Shown: positions 45,818 to 54,210 of the stretch, one piece after another | Numbering within the stretch: position 1 is the first letter of the stretch | Layout of the letters: each line of letters opens with the position of its first letter | Assembly (NCBI GenBank): GCA_017451485.1 | Contig: JAFTOG010000013.1 | Location: 64,527-128,526 of the forward strand | Reading direction: 5' to 3' | DNA from: Clostridia bacterium | Lineage (GTDB): Bacteria; Bacillota; Clostridia; Oscillospirales; CAG-272 | DNA: 64,000 bases | The notes under the pieces: model-generated | What the model saw: only the letters and a program-made list of their open reading frames with translations | What the model was told of the DNA's origin: nothing | Database searches by the model: none | Position numbers and translations under genes: made by a program

Positions 45818-46618
45818 ATGGTTAAAATAGCATTTATAGGAGCCGGAAATATGGCTTCTGCCATTGTAAATGGTATAGTAAAATCAAAAATTATAATTTC
45901 TGATAACATTTATTTATACGATAAAAATCCTACTCAATATACTAAATTTCCTGATGGATGCAAATCTGTTGATAATATAACAAAAGCATGTGAAAATGCT
46001 GATTATATTTTTTTATCTGTTAAGCCACAGAATATTAAAGAGGTTCTTGCAGAAATTAAGGAAATTTGTTCCAACAATAAAGTCTTTATTTCAATATGTG
46101 CCGGTATTACAATCAATTCTATCGAAAATACACTCGGTCGTGTAAAAATCGTAAGAACTATGCCTAATACTCCTTTGCTGATTGGACATGGGGTTACTGC
46201 ACTATGCAGAAATAATGAAGTTACCGATAATGAATTTTCATTTGTCACTTCTCTTTTCGCTTCCTCCGGATTTACAACTGAGTTAAATGAGGACAAAATA
46301 AATGCAATAACTGCTGTAACATCCAGCTCACCGGCATATGTTTATTATTTTATAAAATCAATGCTCGAGGGTGCAATCAGACTTGGATTAGAGGATGATA
46401 ATCTCCTTGAAATGATTTGTAAAACATTTATAGGCTCAGCAACAATGGTTATGAAGGATAATAGAAGTGTTGATGAACTAATTAGAATGGTAAAATCACC
46501 TAATGGAACAACAGAAAAAGCCCTTAATGTTTTTGAGGAGAACGAAATACTTGAAATAATATGTAAAGCGATGAAATCCTGTGCCGATAGGGCTGATGAG
46601 CTTACAAAATCAAATTAA
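45818..46618 (+). CDS. proC: Pyrroline-5-carboxylate reductase
   Basis: Last step of proline synthesis, reducing pyrroline-5-carboxylate with NAD(P)H in the cytoplasm. The N-terminal Rossmann motif is FIGAGNMASAIVNG. VRTMPNTPLLIGHGVTAL, the AVTSSSPAYVYYFI catalytic region and the C-terminal MVKSPNGTTEKAL are typical. The start at 45818 follows AAAGGT, while the ATG at 45800 has no ribosome binding site and would lie at the very 5' end of the transcript. 266 residues. Co-transcribed with the downstream membrane gene. Confidence 0.95.
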   Translation: MVKIAFIGAGNMASAIVNGIVKSKIIISDNIYLYDKNPTQYTKFPDGCKSVDNITKACENADYIFLSVKPQNIKEVLAEIKEICSNNKVFISICAGITINSIENTLGRVKIVRTMPNTPLLIGHGVTALCRNNEVTDNEFSFVTSLFASSGFTTELNEDKINAITAVTSSSPAYVYYFIKSMLEGAIRLGLEDDNLLEMICKTFIGSATMVMKDNRSVDELIRMVKSPNGTTEKALNVFEENEILEIICKAMKSCADRADELTKSN

Positions 46619-46628
46619 TGGAGTTTTT

Positions 46629-47690
46629 ATGAAAAAGTACGATGATAATTACATAGAGGAAGCAGAAGAAAATGAATCCTCCCCGAAGAAGAAAAAAAGA
46701 TTTAATGTCTTTGATTGGTATTATGCCCGAGAGGGAAAGGGCGTTGATGAAGATGGATTTATTGCATTAGACAAGCCTACTCTAAAAAACTTTTTCAAGC
46801 TTTTATGGAGAAAGCTTGGTAAGCTTATGAGCTGTAATCTTTTCTTTGTTTTTTCAAACTTTCCTTTAGCATTTTTAATAATATCAATGGCAGGTCTCCT
46901 TACAACACAATCAATCCATCCATATCACCAATCAGCATTAACACTGAACGGATTGTCTCTTTATGAGAGTGACGGAGCAATTATGACATTTAATTCTCTG
47001 TATGGAACACAAATTAATATAACAGCAATTAATACCCCAACTATTATTTTCTTCTGTTTAGGATTTTTAACTATTTTCACTTGGGGATTTTCAAAGGTTG
47101 GCACAACATATATATATAGAAATCTTATGAAGGGCGAGGCGGTATTTCCCTTCTCCGATGCAATGTATGTAATAAAAAGAAATATTAAACAATCCTTGAT
47201 TTTCGGTATAATAGACTTCATATTTATTGCAATGTTTATATACAATATCAGCTTTCTCTTGGCGAATTATACAATTTCAGCCATGAATTCATTTATGTTC
47301 TTCTTCACTCTGGTAATGTGTGTATTGTATTTCTTTATGCGTCCGTATATTTATACAATGATTTTCACATTCAAGCTTTCAATGGGAAAAATAATAAAAA
47401 ATGCATTCTACTTTATCATCTTAGGTATAAAGAGAAACTTTATGGCTTTGTTCGGAACAATTGCATTTGTACTTCTTAATCTACTTATATTCAAAGTGTT
47501 TATGCCTATCGGAATCATACTTCCATTTATACTTACAATAGCGATAGTGGATCTTGTAGGAGTATATGCATCATATCCTATAATAAAAAAATATATGATA
47601 GATCCTCAAATAACAAAGAAATCCGGAGAAAATGAGGATTTAGACGAGGAAAACGCTGAATATAGTGAAGAGATAACCGAAGAAAACTAA
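46629..47690 (+). CDS. DUF624/YesL-like integral membrane protein
   Basis: Membrane protein of 353 residues with an acidic and lysine-rich N-terminal tail (about 50 residues) and a C-terminal acidic tail rich in Glu. About six hydrophobic segments lie between residues 65 and 325. The pattern GTTYIYRNLMKGEAVFPFSD followed by a basic loop and a hydrophobic stretch resembles DUF624 (YesL) proteins, whose function is unknown. The start at 46629 follows TGGAG, 10 bp after the proC stop; the longer frame from 46581 overlaps proC. The pairing with proC carries no obvious functional meaning. Confidence 0.75.
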   Translation: MKKYDDNYIEEAEENESSPKKKKRFNVFDWYYAREGKGVDEDGFIALDKPTLKNFFKLLWRKLGKLMSCNLFFVFSNFPLAFLIISMAGLLTTQSIHPYHQSALTLNGLSLYESDGAIMTFNSLYGTQINITAINTPTIIFFCLGFLTIFTWGFSKVGTTYIYRNLMKGEAVFPFSDAMYVIKRNIKQSLIFGIIDFIFIAMFIYNISFLLANYTISAMNSFMFFFTLVMCVLYFFMRPYIYTMIFTFKLSMGKIIKNAFYFIILGIKRNFMALFGTIAFVLLNLLIFKVFMPIGIILPFILTIAIVDLVGVYASYPIIKKYMIDPQITKKSGENEDLDEENAEYSEEITEEN

Positions 47691-47691
47691 T

Positions 47692-47728
47692 AAAAAAATC
47701 ATAACTGCATTGGCAGTTATGATTTTTT
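47692..47728 (+). terminator. Bidirectional Rho-independent terminator
   Basis: ATCATAACTGC/GCAGTTATGAT stem with a 4-nt loop, flanked by A-run and T-run, directly after the DUF624-like stop. It also terminates the converging deacetylase gene. Confidence 0.92.
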
Positions 47729-47764
47729 CTTTATACCGATTAATAGAAATACTACTGTCGGTTT

Positions 47765-48466
47765 TTAATTTTGCAAAAGCTCACTGACCGTTACAAGGTT
47801 AAAGCCCATTTCCTGCAATTTCGGTATAATGATATTCAACGCCTCAGGGGTATTATTCTCCCCGGAAATATAATCATGGAATAAAATTATATCACCACTT
47901 TTAATATTTTTTATTACAGCATTAACCATATCATCTGCCGAACTATGCGCCCAATCTTTTGTGTCGATTGTCCACAAAACAATTTTATAATTCTTATCCT
48001 TCGCTATTTTCAACAATTTATTATCATACAAACCACAAGGAGGTCTTAACAGCTTCGAATCAGTTTCATAAAAATCGTCCAGTGCATCTTCAGTATCTTC
48101 TATTTCTTTTTTAATGTCACTTAACGACATAGATTTTAATATAGAATGAGAGTAGGTATGGTTACCTATTTCATGCCCTTGGTTAACTATTTTACAAAAA
48201 GCATCAGGGTAATTTTTTACATTTATACCAACAACAAAGAAGGTAGATTTTACATTATATTTTTCTAAAACTTCCAATATTCTCTTAGTATTCTTTGGAT
48301 GTGGACCATCATCAAATGTAATTGCAATTTTCATTTGATTATTTGTATTTGACTTAAACACAACTTTATTTTCTGCATTTGCATAACATCCTAAAAACAC
48401 TATTAAACATCCAATAAGTGCCATAAATACAAGACTTTTTACAATTTTATGAAATTTCAATTTCAT
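47765..48466 (-). CDS. Polysaccharide deacetylase (NodB domain), membrane-anchored or secreted
   Basis: CE4-family metal-dependent deacetylase, 233 residues. An N-terminal hydrophobic segment (about residues 10-28) acts as a signal or anchor. The NodB motifs are complete: TFDDGPH, HTYSH (metal-binding HxxxH), RPPCG, DTKDWAH and ILFHD. Substrate is probably peptidoglycan amino sugars; PdaB-like sporulation and general roles are both possible. It overlaps the upstream deacetylase gene by 20 bp, so the two are translationally linked. Confidence 0.88.
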   Translation of the reverse strand: MKLKFHKIVKSLVFMALIGCLIVFLGCYANAENKVVFKSNTNNQMKIAITFDDGPHPKNTKRILEVLEKYNVKSTFFVVGINVKNYPDAFCKIVNQGHEIGNHTYSHSILKSMSLSDIKKEIEDTEDALDDFYETDSKLLRPPCGLYDNKLLKIAKDKNYKIVLWTIDTKDWAHSSADDMVNAVIKNIKSGDIILFHDYISGENNTPEALNIIIPKLQEMGFNLVTVSELLQN

Positions 48467-49229
48467 CTACTGTTCCGAATCTATATCCTTCTTTTTTTAA
48501 CTCTTGTATAAGACATTTCATAATTTCTGCATTTGTAGAAGATGTTGGATGAAGTAATAAAATTTCTCCATTATGAAGGTGAGACATCACTTTATCCATT
48601 GCCTTATCAGGAGCCATTTGATTTCTATTATCCCAGTCTGCATACGCAAAGGACCACATTACTGTTTTGTATCCAAGCTTCTCAGCCCACTCTAAATTTT
48701 CAATACTTAGCTTTCCCTCGGGAGGTCTATAAAATTTTGACATCTCGACTCCGAAATTCTCCTTGAACAGCTCCTCCAAAGAAGCAAGCTCCCGTCTGAA
48801 AATTTCTATATCTGCTACCCTACTCATATCTCTATGCTTACAAGTGTGATTACCGATAAGATGTCCCTCATTAATCATTCTTTCAACAAGATTCTTGTTT
48901 GAATAGATTAGATTATCAAGTATAAAAAATGTTGCCTTAACATCTTCTTCCTTCAGAATATCTAATATTTTTTCAATATTTCCATTCTCATATCCTGCGT
49001 CGAAGGTTAAATACAATACCTTTTCATCATTTGAAAATGAGGAATGCTTTTTATCTATCCATATTAGATTTTGGTTCTCCCCTATTTCAGATAAATAACT
49101 ATCCAATACGGGCTGTGTATGGTCGTTTGTTCTCTTACAGTACCATCCTATTGTGCTATTTGCATTCACCGAAAGTGTCAATATTGAAATTAATATTAAT
49201 ATAGAAAGAATTTTCACTACTGATCGCAA
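48447..49229 (-). CDS. pdaA: PdaA-like delta-lactam-biosynthetic de-N-acetylase
   Basis: CE4-family deacetylase that in Bacillus PdaA removes the acetyl group of muramic acid during spore cortex delta-lactam formation. The motif 1 variant TFDAGYENG is characteristic of PdaA. NHTCKH, YRPPEGKLS and LLLHPTSSTNAE follow. The start is taken as TTG at 49229, where GAGGTG sits 5-6 nt upstream and the hydrophobic signal (VVKILSILILISILTLSV) begins at once; the frame continues to 49250 without a better site. 260 residues. It implies the organism forms spores or keeps sporulation genes. Confidence 0.85.
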   Translation of the reverse strand: MRSVVKILSILILISILTLSVNANSTIGWYCKRTNDHTQPVLDSYLSEIGENQNLIWIDKKHSSFSNDEKVLYLTFDAGYENGNIEKILDILKEEDVKATFFILDNLIYSNKNLVERMINEGHLIGNHTCKHRDMSRVADIEIFRRELASLEELFKENFGVEMSKFYRPPEGKLSIENLEWAEKLGYKTVMWSFAYADWDNRNQMAPDKAMDKVMSHLHNGEILLLHPTSSTNAEIMKCLIQELKKEGYRFGTVDEIEIS

Positions 49230-49363
49230 ATTATCACCTCGCTTTTGCAATTATATTATTTGCACTATGTCAGATAATAATCTTAAAAAAATATGTATTA
49301 ATTGCATTATTTATCTTTTAGATGTAAATAATAGCTATATAAATTAAGTAAAGGAGATAAGAT

Positions 49364-49534
49364 ATGAATAAAAAAACATCTATAAGTGGTATTTTCAAGG
49401 GAATGGCATTAGGAGCTGTTGTTGCAACTGCAGTTACAATGGCTATAACAAACAAAAAGGAAGTAACTAAAAAGGCTAAACAAATAATAAACACAACGAC
49501 AGACAGCATTTCCTCTTTTATGAAAACAACTTAA
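49364..49534 (+). CDS. Small membrane-anchored protein (YtxH-like)
   Basis: 56-residue protein below many ORF cut-offs. MNKKTSISGIFKGMALGAVV opens a hydrophobic helix (about residues 9-28), followed by a lysine-rich, helical tail ending in SSFMKTT. The architecture resembles small YtxH-type proteins, which is a description and not a function. AAGGAG at ideal spacing supports translation. It is divergent from pdaA and converges on murG, with a structured terminator after it. Confidence 0.75.
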   Translation: MNKKTSISGIFKGMALGAVVATAVTMAITNKKEVTKKAKQIINTTTDSISSFMKTT

Positions 49535-49540
49535 ATACTT

Positions 49541-49610
49541 AGCAAAAAAAGCAGATGCCACAAGTGAAGTGAACCCCATTTAGTTCACAAGGAGCAACTG
49601 CTTTTTTGTT
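49541..49610. terminator. Branched terminator-like inverted repeat between small ORF and murG
   Basis: Outer arms AAAAAAGCAG (49545-49554) and CTGCTTTTTT (49598-49607); inner arms GTGAAC (49569-49574) and GTTCAC (49583-49588). It can terminate both strands. The 43-nt internal region is longer than needed for termination and less AT-rich than the surroundings. Confidence 0.72.
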
Positions 49611-49629
49611 ATTAACAATAGTTGAATAA

Positions 49630-50697
49630 TTATATATCCATTAGTTTTTTTATTTCTCTATAAATTATTTTATTTGAATCTCTAATACAAAATTCAGCTA
49701 TTTTATTGGATAGCTCATTTCTCTTTTTATCGTCGTTAAGTAACATATTAACAATATCCGGAACCTCAGATATGTTCTCTTCTTCTACAAGATAGGAAGC
49801 TCCCTTATCTGCTAATATCTTTGCGTTTTTATATTGATGATTATCCGTAACATTGGGTGACGGTATAAAAACAGTACATTTTCTGTTATACGCCATTTCA
49901 GCTATGCTGATAGCTCCTGCCCTACATATTACTATATCAACCATATCAAGAACCTCGGCCATATTATCAATATAATCTCTTAGTTCTATATTATCATTCC
50001 TATGCAGTCCGGCATTTTTTAGCTCTTGCTTACACTTACTATATTCTCTGACACCGCATCCCCAAATCAATTTAATATTTCGGTTTTCAATACTCTTAGC
50101 TATCAATAGAGCACATTCATTCATTTTTTCGGCACCTAAAGAGCCTCCAAAACACAAAACCGTCCTTACCTTCCTTCTTGATGTACTACAATATGCACTG
50201 TTCAAAAAGCTTTGTAAAAAAGGTATACCACATACTACTACATTTTTTCCCTCAAAATATTTTTTGCTTTCTGCATAATTAATAAATATCACATCAGCAT
50301 ATTTTGACATCATTCTTGTCGACTTACCGGGATAGGCATTTGACTCATGTATTGCTGTTTTTATTCCCATTTTACTTGCTGTCCTGATTACCGGATAACA
50401 TGAATATCCTCCTGTTCCAATAACTAAGTCAGGAGAAAAATCTTTTATGATTTTTTTACATTGACTAATAGATTTTACAGTATAATATACCGTTTTAATA
50501 TTCGATAATAATGATTTTTTCAGTCCCCTGGCACTGATTATATATTTAGGATATGGGACAAGCTTATTTTCTATTCCCTTCTCTGTAGCAATATACGCAA
50601 ATATGGCATTTTGGCAATTTCTCTTAATTGTCTCTGCAATTGCGAGTGCAGGATTTACATGACCTGCCGTTCCACCACCACACAGTAAAACCCTCAT
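49630..50697 (-). CDS. murG: UDP-GlcNAc:undecaprenyl-PP-MurNAc-pentapeptide GlcNAc transferase
   Basis: Converts lipid I to lipid II on the inner face of the membrane. The N-terminal GGGTAGHVNPALAIAE and the later GTGGYSCYP glycine-rich loops are present, as are HESNAYPGKSTR and CRAGAISIAEMA. 355 residues. AGGAGG precedes the ATG, which overlaps the ftsW stop (ATGA). Last gene of the dcw cluster; no ftsQ, ftsA or ftsZ follows. Confidence 0.96.
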   Translation of the reverse strand: MRVLLCGGGTAGHVNPALAIAETIKRNCQNAIFAYIATEKGIENKLVPYPKYIISARGLKKSLLSNIKTVYYTVKSISQCKKIIKDFSPDLVIGTGGYSCYPVIRTASKMGIKTAIHESNAYPGKSTRMMSKYADVIFINYAESKKYFEGKNVVVCGIPFLQSFLNSAYCSTSRRKVRTVLCFGGSLGAEKMNECALLIAKSIENRNIKLIWGCGVREYSKCKQELKNAGLHRNDNIELRDYIDNMAEVLDMVDIVICRAGAISIAEMAYNRKCTVFIPSPNVTDNHQYKNAKILADKGASYLVEEENISEVPDIVNMLLNDDKKRNELSNKIAEFCIRDSNKIIYREIKKLMDI

Positions 50698-51878
50698 AGT
50701 AGCCTCCTATTTACCTGTCTTGAGCTTCTTGAAATTGAAAGTAGTATACCCATTTCCACAAGAAGTATAACGAGTGAGCTACCACCATAGGAGAAAAATG
50801 GCAAGGATATGCCGGTATTAGGTATAAGGTCTGTTACCACTGCCATATTCAAAAATGCCTGTATTCCAACTTGGCTTGTAATACCAAACGCTACAAGTGA
50901 CGAATAGATATCAGTACAATGAAAAGCTACAGCATAGCCCCGCCATATCAGAACAATAAACAATCCTACAAGTATGATGGCTCCTATAAATCCCATTTCC
51001 TCGCACCATATAGTAAATATAAAGTCGTTCTGAGGCTCGGAAACATAACTGTATTTTTGTATACTATTCATATAGCCCAATCCAAAAAAACCACCTGACC
51101 CAATTGCATAAAGCCCCTGTGTTGTTTGCCACTTATCACTAAGTACATCTGCATTAGGATCAAGAAACGATTGAATTCTTTTCATAGCATAGCTGTTGGT
51201 TAGCAAAAATACAGTTGCTCCTGCTATAGCTGTTATACCGTATATTACAGACATTTTTTTCAAATTTGTTCCGTATACAAAAAGAACAAAAAGTCCTATT
51301 AAGGCAATAATAAAAGTTCCCGATAAATGTTTTTCTAACAAAACAAGTCCACAGGCACCGAATAAAAAAAGGCCCGGGATTATAATTTCTTTTACAACAC
51401 CCTTTTTATCATTTTGCCGTTCCAGATACCATGCCAGCATTATAATTATTCCCAGTTTCATAAGCTCCGATGGTTGAAATGATAAGGGTGTTCCGGGTAT
51501 TCCCAACCACCGTTTTGCAACTCCCTCGGAAAATCCACCGAAAAGAACTATTACAAGTAATAAAATACATATTCCGTAAAAATAAGGCGACGCTTTTTTA
51601 TATGTGCTAACGGGAATAAAGCTAATTCCATACATAGCTAAGCTTCCTATACCTATATATATTCCCTGTCTTTTTATGTAATATGCTCCATCATCATAAT
51701 GAGATAAAGCATATGGATACCCTGCACTATATACCATCATTGCCCCGAGAATAAGTAAAATCACTATAACCGACAGCAAAATGTAGTCCACTTTATTTTT
51801 TACACTCGAAGGTATATTCTCATTTGTAGGTATCTCGGGTTTTAGATCTTTTCCATAAGATATACTAATTTTGCTCAT
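50694..51878 (-). CDS. ftsW: SEDS-family peptidoglycan glycosyltransferase FtsW/SpoVE
   Basis: Polytopic SEDS protein that polymerises lipid II together with a class B PBP. About ten membrane segments; the family signature YSFVSEPQNDFIFT-like segment (SYVSEPQNDFIFTIWCEEMG) and PNTGISLPFFSYGGSS are clear. The start at 51878 overlaps the mraY stop (ATGA) and gives 394 residues; the longer frame would overlap mraY by 34 bp. Its neighbours suggest a division or spore-septum role; FtsW and SpoVE cannot be separated by sequence alone. Confidence 0.92.
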   Translation of the reverse strand: MSKISISYGKDLKPEIPTNENIPSSVKNKVDYILLSVIVILLILGAMMVYSAGYPYALSHYDDGAYYIKRQGIYIGIGSLAMYGISFIPVSTYKKASPYFYGICILLLVIVLFGGFSEGVAKRWLGIPGTPLSFQPSELMKLGIIIMLAWYLERQNDKKGVVKEIIIPGLFLFGACGLVLLEKHLSGTFIIALIGLFVLFVYGTNLKKMSVIYGITAIAGATVFLLTNSYAMKRIQSFLDPNADVLSDKWQTTQGLYAIGSGGFFGLGYMNSIQKYSYVSEPQNDFIFTIWCEEMGFIGAIILVGLFIVLIWRGYAVAFHCTDIYSSLVAFGITSQVGIQAFLNMAVVTDLIPNTGISLPFFSYGGSSLVILLVEMGILLSISRSSRQVNRRLL

Positions 51879-52873
51879 ACAAGTAATCCCAAAAATGCAA
51901 TAATACAAAAAATACTGTTCACCACAGCAAATACTGATACAATTTTTACTTCACTCCAGCCACACTTTTCAAAATGATGATGCAGTGGAGCTATTTTGAA
52001 TAATCTTTTTCCTTTGCTTATTTTGAAATAAGCAACCTGTAATATGTCAGAAAATGCTTCTATAACAAATACCGTGTTATATATTAAGGCAATAATAATA
52101 TTTCCCGTAAGAAAAACAGTGGATGCGATAATTCCACCAAAATAAAGAGAGCCGGTATCCCCCATAAATACCTTAGCAGGGTAGAAATTATAAGTTAAAA
52201 AACCCAAGGATGAACCAATTAACAGTGCACTTATAAAGGATAATGGATAATTACCTGATATAAACACGGAACAACACACAAGAAAAAGCCCTATTGTAAA
52301 TGTTATTATGGAAGCAAGTCCGTCTATACCATCCGTTAAATTTACGCTATTTACGATACCTATGAGAAAAACATAAAGCAGTCCATAGTATGCAAATCCT
52401 AAATCGAGAGAAAAATTAAAAAATGGTATTGTCAAAACTGTATTAATTCCAACGGTCATACTCATTGTAATCAAAAAAACAAAGCAAAACACCGATTGGA
52501 GAAGAAATTTCATAAACGGCGTTAAACCCTCATTACGGTTCTTTCTCATTTTTGCTACATCATCTATCATACCAATCATACCATTCAGAAGACCGTATAC
52601 CATTATATTAATGGATATCAAAAAATTCTGTCTATCCATCCTTGGAAAAAACACAATGGCATATACCAAAAAACATAAAAGTCCGGATATGATAAAGGAT
52701 ATACCACCCATTGTAGGTGTTCCCTCTTTATTTTTGTGCCATCTTGGACCTATATCAAGGATTTTTTGACCTATATGCTTAGACGCAAGGACCGGTATTA
52801 ATCGCTTAAGAAAATACACAGTTAATATAAAAGTAAGTAATGTAAATACAACAAAAACAATAGTATAATTCAT
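51875..52873 (-). CDS. mraY: Phospho-MurNAc-pentapeptide transferase
   Basis: Transfers phospho-MurNAc-pentapeptide to undecaprenyl phosphate, making lipid I. Ten membrane segments; the catalytic loops show NLTDGIDGLA, FMGDTGSLYFGG and the histidine-rich PLHHHFEKCG. 332 residues. The start overlaps the murF stop (ATGA). murD, usually next, is absent. Confidence 0.96.
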   Translation of the reverse strand: MNYTIVFVVFTLLTFILTVYFLKRLIPVLASKHIGQKILDIGPRWHKNKEGTPTMGGISFIISGLLCFLVYAIVFFPRMDRQNFLISINIMVYGLLNGMIGMIDDVAKMRKNRNEGLTPFMKFLLQSVFCFVFLITMSMTVGINTVLTIPFFNFSLDLGFAYYGLLYVFLIGIVNSVNLTDGIDGLASIITFTIGLFLVCCSVFISGNYPLSFISALLIGSSLGFLTYNFYPAKVFMGDTGSLYFGGIIASTVFLTGNIIIALIYNTVFVIEAFSDILQVAYFKISKGKRLFKIAPLHHHFEKCGWSEVKIVSVFAVVNSIFCIIAFLGLLV

Positions 52874-54210
52874 TTCACCAGCTCTTTCATTTCATTAATA
52901 ATTTCTTCCATCCTTATACTGCGACTTCCCTTAAATAATATGGCGTCTCCATTTCCATAATTCGATAGTATATATTGTGCTAATGTATTTTTATCATTAA
53001 TCACTTCTCCACCACAGTAGCCATCCGTATATTTTTCTCCACTTTCTCCGTAAACAATCAAGGAGTGTATACCTATATCTTTAGCATATTCACCTATTCT
53101 ATAATGATATTCATCACTATAATCTCCCATTTCCTTCATTAAACCAAGCACAAGATTTGGGGAAAATTTTTTTAATTTACAGTAATTATTGAAGCTTTCT
53201 ATCGCACTTTTCATACCCTCATAGGATGCGTTATAACAATCAACGATCAGGCATATGTTATTTATGCATAATATTTCCTCACGCATTTTTGTATTGGTAA
53301 AATGCTTTAATGCATTTGAAATTCTTTTATGCTCTATGCCATATATATTCCCAACTGAATAAGCAAAAAGTGAATTAGTTATATTATGTTTTGAAAAAGT
53401 AGGTAAAAATATTCGTCCCAAATCAAAACATTTATTGTAAACAGAATATTCAACACCACATTTTTGGTATACAATATTTTCCGCTGAAAAATCTCCTCTG
53501 GCACCGATATATATGGAAGAAAGATTATTTTTGGGTATCTTTATGAATCTTTTTTCATATGGTAATATACAATATTTTTTTGTATACTCCAATATTTCTG
53601 TCTTTGCATCGAATATTTCGTTAACTGAGCCAAGTAAGCCTATATGTGCACTGCCTGAATTTGTAATTATGCTTGTTTCAGGTCTACATAATTCAGCAAG
53701 ATATGCAATCTCCCCTCTTGCTCTCATCCCCATTTCCACTATACAAAATTCTTCGTCAGAGCATGACAACAGAGTTTTAGCCACTCCTATTTCATTATTT
53801 TCATTTTCAAGAGTAGCTGTAACACTGTATTTTTCAGACATAACAGTTTTAATCATTTCTTTTACGGTTGTTTTACCGACACTACCTGTAATACCTATTA
53901 TTTTAATGCTTTTAGCATAATTCTTAGCTATAAGACCAAGTGCCTTTTTAGAATCTTCCACTCTCAGATATACGCCATTTGGAATAGTCGTCACTGCATC
54001 TGTTATTATAAGCTCTGCACCCTTTGATCTTGCCTCATCAATAAAAGCATTACCGTCATACTTCTCTCCTCTTATAGCAATATAACAGCATCCAGGACAG
54101 CATTCCTTAGAGTTCCATACTATTTTACTGATTTCCTTATTCTCGCCAATATAAGTACCTTCAATTATATGTGCTATCTGCTGTATTGTAAATTTATTTT
54201 TGGGTTTCAT
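52870..54210 (-). CDS. murF: UDP-MurNAc-tripeptide--D-Ala-D-Ala ligase
   Basis: Adds D-Ala-D-Ala to the UDP-MurNAc-tripeptide in the cytoplasm. 446 residues. The ATP-binding GITGSVGKTTVKEMI is near residues 104-118, followed by ENENNEIGVAKTLL, EMGMRARGEIAYLAEL and a C-terminal VLGLMKEMGD segment typical of the family. It overlaps murE by 17 bp. Confidence 0.95.
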   Translation of the reverse strand: MKPKNKFTIQQIAHIIEGTYIGENKEISKIVWNSKECCPGCCYIAIRGEKYDGNAFIDEARSKGAELIITDAVTTIPNGVYLRVEDSKKALGLIAKNYAKSIKIIGITGSVGKTTVKEMIKTVMSEKYSVTATLENENNEIGVAKTLLSCSDEEFCIVEMGMRARGEIAYLAELCRPETSIITNSGSAHIGLLGSVNEIFDAKTEILEYTKKYCILPYEKRFIKIPKNNLSSIYIGARGDFSAENIVYQKCGVEYSVYNKCFDLGRIFLPTFSKHNITNSLFAYSVGNIYGIEHKRISNALKHFTNTKMREEILCINNICLIVDCYNASYEGMKSAIESFNNYCKLKKFSPNLVLGLMKEMGDYSDEYHYRIGEYAKDIGIHSLIVYGESGEKYTDGYCGGEVINDKNTLAQYILSNYGNGDAILFKGSRSIRMEEIINEMKELVK

